7,649 nt of DNA from Comamonadaceae bacterium (GTDB lineage: Bacteria; Pseudomonadota; Gammaproteobacteria; Burkholderiales; Burkholderiaceae_C). Positions 5,503 to 7,649 of the stretch are shown here, piece by piece. The stretch covers positions 1 to 7,649 of the forward strand of contig JAIXXW010000256.1 of NCBI GenBank assembly GCA_027490555.1. The letters run 5' to 3'. Each line of letters opens with the position of its first letter. The first letter of the stretch is position 1. The notes beneath the pieces were generated by a model. The model searched no databases, was not told the origin of the DNA, and saw only the letters and a program-made list of their open reading frames with translations. A program made the translations under genes and the position numbers.

Positions 5503-7182
5503 TCAGTTGTTGTCGAGCTTGGCGCGCAGCAAAGCGCCCAGGCTGGTGGTGCCAGCGTTGTCGCTCTTGGACTGCTGAGACAGCGAGGCCATGGCTTCTT
5601 GCTGGTCGGCCTGGTCCTTGGCCTTGATCGACAACTGGATGTTGCGGGTCTTGCGGTCCACGTTCACCACCACAGCGGTGACTTCGTCGCCGACCTTGAG
5701 CACATGGCTGGCGTCTTCCACGCGGTCGCGCGAAATTTCGGAAACGCGCAGGTAACCCACGACGTCTTCGCCCAGATCGATTTCAGCGCCCTTGGCGTCC
5801 ACCGACTTGACCTTGCCGGTGACGGTCTGGCCTTTGTCGTTGATCGACACGAAGGTGGTGAAGGGGTCGGAGTCGAGCTGCTTGATGCCCAGGCTGATGC
5901 GCTCGCGGTCCACATCCACGGCCAACACGATGGCTTCCACTTCCTGGCCCTTCTTGAATTCGCGCACAGCGTTTTCGCCGGTTTCGTTCCAGGACAGGTC
6001 GGACAGGTGCACCAGACCGTCGATGCCGGCAGCCAGGCCCACGAACACGCCGAAGTCGGTGATCGACTTGATCGGACCCTTGACGCGGTCGCCACGCTTG
6101 GTGTTTTGCGCGAACTCTTGCCAGGGGTTGGCACGGCATTGCTTCATGCCCAGCGAAATGCGGCGCTTGTCTTCGTCGATCTCGAGGACCATGACTTCAA
6201 CTTCGTCACCCAGGGACACGATCTTGGATGGGGCCACATTCTTGTTGGTCCAGTCCATTTCAGACACGTGCACCAGGCCTTCGATACCGGGTTCGAGTTC
6301 CACAAACGCACCGTAGTCGGCGATGTTGGTGATCTTGCCGAACATGCGGGTGCCCTGAGGGTAGCGGCGGTTGACGCCCATCCAGGGGTCGTCGCCCATC
6401 TGCTTGAGGCCCAGCGAGACACGGTTTTTCTCGGTGTCGAACTTGAGGATCTTGGCGGTGATTTCCTGACCGGCGGTGACCACTTCCGAAGGGTGACGGA
6501 CACGGCGCCAGGCCATGTCGGTGATGTGCAGCAAGCCGTCGATGCCGCCCAGGTCCACGAAGGCACCGTATTCGGTGATGTTCTTGACCACGCCGTGCAC
6601 GATGGAGCCTTCGCGCAGGGTTTCCATCAGCTTGGCACGCTCTTCGCCCATCGAAGCTTCCACCACAGCGCGGCGGGACAACACCACGTTGTTGCGCTTG
6701 CGGTCGAGCTTGATGACCTTGAATTCCATGGTCTTGTTTTCATAGGGTGACAGGTCTTTGGTGGGACGTGTGTCCACCAAGGAGCCTGGCAAGAAAGCGC
6801 GGATGCCATTGACCAGCACAGTCAGGCCACCCTTGACCTTGCCGCTGGTGACGCCCGTGACAAACTCGCCCGATTCCAGGGCTTTTTCCAGGGACATCCA
6901 CGAAGCCAGACGCTTGGCGGTGTCGCGCGACAAGATGGTGTCGCCGTAGCCGTTTTCGATGGAGCCGATGGCCACGGAGACAAAGTCGCCGACCTGCACT
7001 TCGACTTCACCCTGGTCGTTCTTGAACTCTTCGAGGGGGACATAGGACTCGGACTTGAGACCGGCGTTGACCACCACGAAGTTGTGTTCAATGCGCACCA
7101 CTTCGGCGGTGATGACTTCACCAGGGCGCATTTCGGTGCGTTGCAGGGATTCCTCGAAGAGGGCGGCAAAAGATTCAGACAT
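5503..7182 (-). CDS. rpsA: 30S ribosomal protein S1
   Basis: This 559-residue protein is close to E. coli S1 (557). Six S1 (OB-fold) domains lie at about 20-87, 105-171, 192-260, 277-347, 364-434 and 451-520. Domains 3-5 are the most alike, with the shared core G-x-V-x-x-I-x-x-(Y/F)-G-(A/V)-F-V and ends of the form (R/V)-(I/V)-S-L-G-(M/L/I)-K-Q. Domains 1 and 2 are divergent, as expected for the pair that docks S1 on the 30S subunit. S1 captures mRNA and unfolds leaders during initiation. The tail (521-559) is polar and ends in a short helix-like SLGALLRAKL. The ATG at 7182 has GAGGA 6 bases upstream. Codon choice is narrow (GTG/GTC, AAG, CTG), fitting high expression. It follows cmk after 206 bases and ends at a strong terminator. 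A long open frame on the opposite strand is a by-product of this codon bias. Confidence 0.98.
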   Translation of the reverse strand: MSESFAALFEESLQRTEMRPGEVITAEVVRIEHNFVVVNAGLKSESYVPLEEFKNDQGEVEVQVGDFVSVAIGSIENGYGDTILSRDTAKRLASWMSLEKALESGEFVTGVTSGKVKGGLTVLVNGIRAFLPGSLVDTRPTKDLSPYENKTMEFKVIKLDRKRNNVVLSRRAVVEASMGEERAKLMETLREGSIVHGVVKNITEYGAFVDLGGIDGLLHITDMAWRRVRHPSEVVTAGQEITAKILKFDTEKNRVSLGLKQMGDDPWMGVNRRYPQGTRMFGKITNIADYGAFVELEPGIEGLVHVSEMDWTNKNVAPSKIVSLGDEVEVMVLEIDEDKRRISLGMKQCRANPWQEFAQNTKRGDRVKGPIKSITDFGVFVGLAAGIDGLVHLSDLSWNETGENAVREFKKGQEVEAIVLAVDVDRERISLGIKQLDSDPFTTFVSINDKGQTVTGKVKSVDAKGAEIDLGEDVVGYLRVSEISRDRVEDASHVLKVGDEVTAVVVNVDRKTRNIQLSIKAKDQADQQEAMASLSQQSKSDNAGTTSLGALLRAKLDNN

Positions 7183-7388
7183 GTGATTTCCTCATCCACA
7201 AATGCAGGACTGACGAACGCGGGATGCGTCGTTTCCAGGAGCTGACTGTGGCGGTTGCGTGTTGCGGTGTGATCCGCGGTGGGTTGAACAAAACCACCTG
7301 GCCAGTGTGCATGCTGCACGAAGAGAGCCAGAGGGCGCTTCGGTCCAGCCTGCACAGGGCGGGCTGGTTTGGCGGTGTTCGCAAGGAT
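7183..7388 (-). promoter_or_regulatory. cmk–rpsA gap, candidate structured rpsA leader
   Basis: This 206-base non-coding stretch separates the cmk stop from the rpsA start. On the minus strand it can form several local hairpins: CCAGCC/GGCTGG (7345-7367, 11-base loop); GTGCA/TGCAC (7307-7319, 3-base loop); GGTGGTT with AACCCACC (7278-7298, seven pairs, one bulge); and ACGACGC with GCGTTCGT (7213-7232, seven pairs, one bulge). The last ends about 20 bases before the GAGGA ribosome binding site at 7189-7193. S1 represses its own translation through the mRNA leader in E. coli, so a folded leader here is plausible. I see no convincing -10/-35 pair. GATAAA just past the cmk stop region is the nearest -10-like word, so the promoter may lie inside cmk. 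No T-tract terminator for cmk is present. Confidence 0.45.
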
Positions 7389-7649
7389 TTATCCGAACAC
7401 TTGCCGGCTTTGCCACCAGACCATCACCTGTTCCACCGAAGCTTCGATGGTCAAGGACGAGTTGTCCAGTTGCAAGGCATCTTGTGCCGGCCGCAAAGGC
7501 GCGACGCTGCGGGACATGTCCCGGGCATCACGCGCTTCCAGGTCGGCGCGAAGGCTGTCGATGTTAGCCGAAATCCCCTTGGAAATCAATTGCTTATGCC
7601 TTCTTTCGGCCCTTTGGGCCGCGCTGGCGGTCAAAAACACCTTCAGGGG
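7389..7649 (-). CDS. cmk: Cytidylate kinase, C-terminal end (5'-partial)
   Basis: The last 86 codons are visible. The frame is open to the right edge, and the TAA is at 7389-7391. Cmk transfers phosphate from ATP to CMP or dCMP in the cytosol. The visible part starts with PLKVFLTAS, the strand before the lid, then AERRHKQL. It carries RDARDMSR, whose Arg, Asp and Arg line up with E. coli Arg181, Asp185 and Arg188 of the CMP site by my own counting. The APLRPAQDALQLDNSSLTIE end is characteristic of the family. The GTG at 7640 is only an internal Val. The position directly upstream of rpsA is the same as in E. coli. Length and composition give no hint of damage. Confidence 0.95.
   Translation of the reverse strand, partial: PLKVFLTASAAQRAERRHKQLISKGISANIDSLRADLEARDARDMSRSVAPLRPAQDALQLDNSSLTIEASVEQVMVWWQSRQVFG

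Noticed and set aside
5599..6750. 383-codon open frame on the plus strand, antisense to rpsA, rich in His and Val
   Set aside because: It is the mirror of rpsA codon bias. The minus-strand protein is unmistakable S1 throughout, and the antisense translation shows no domain-like pattern.

Overview
The window reads as ordinary chromosome of a high-GC Gram-negative bacterium, most likely a betaproteobacterium of the Burkholderiales (Comamonadaceae-like). The grounds are the gene order cmk–rpsA–ihfB–lapA–lapB, the length and motifs of each protein, a ComEA-like helix-hairpin-helix protein of the type common in that family, and strong G/C bias at third codon positions. This placement rests on recognition, not on a database search. 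No mobile element, CRISPR array, tRNA, rRNA or phage-like segment was seen, and no new multi-gene system.

Plus strand, 1–3012: the 3' part of a large fused hydantoinase A/B (5-oxoprolinase type) gene, cut by the left window edge. It ends 57 bases before a convergent gene. A perfect GC palindrome lies in the gap.

Minus strand, reading from the right edge: the C-terminal end of cytidylate kinase (cmk, cut by the window edge); a 206-base gap with several candidate hairpins that is probably the rpsA leader; rpsA (ribosomal protein S1, six S1 domains); a strong intrinsic terminator; ihfB (IHF beta subunit); lapA and lapB (inner-membrane partners in LPS assembly and LpxC turnover, overlapping by 11 bases); an AT-rich gap with interlocking inverted repeats and a near-consensus IHF site; and a small exported ComEA-like protein.

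The minus-strand block is a growth-linked housekeeping cluster: nucleotide supply (Cmk), translation initiation (S1), nucleoid architecture (IHF) and envelope lipid balance (LapAB). The hydantoinase/oxoprolinase gene on the other strand is a separate metabolic unit. The points most worth a second look are the non-coding ones: the structured rpsA leader, the short promoter-poor stretch between the rpsA terminator and ihfB, and the AT-rich element upstream of the comEA-like gene.
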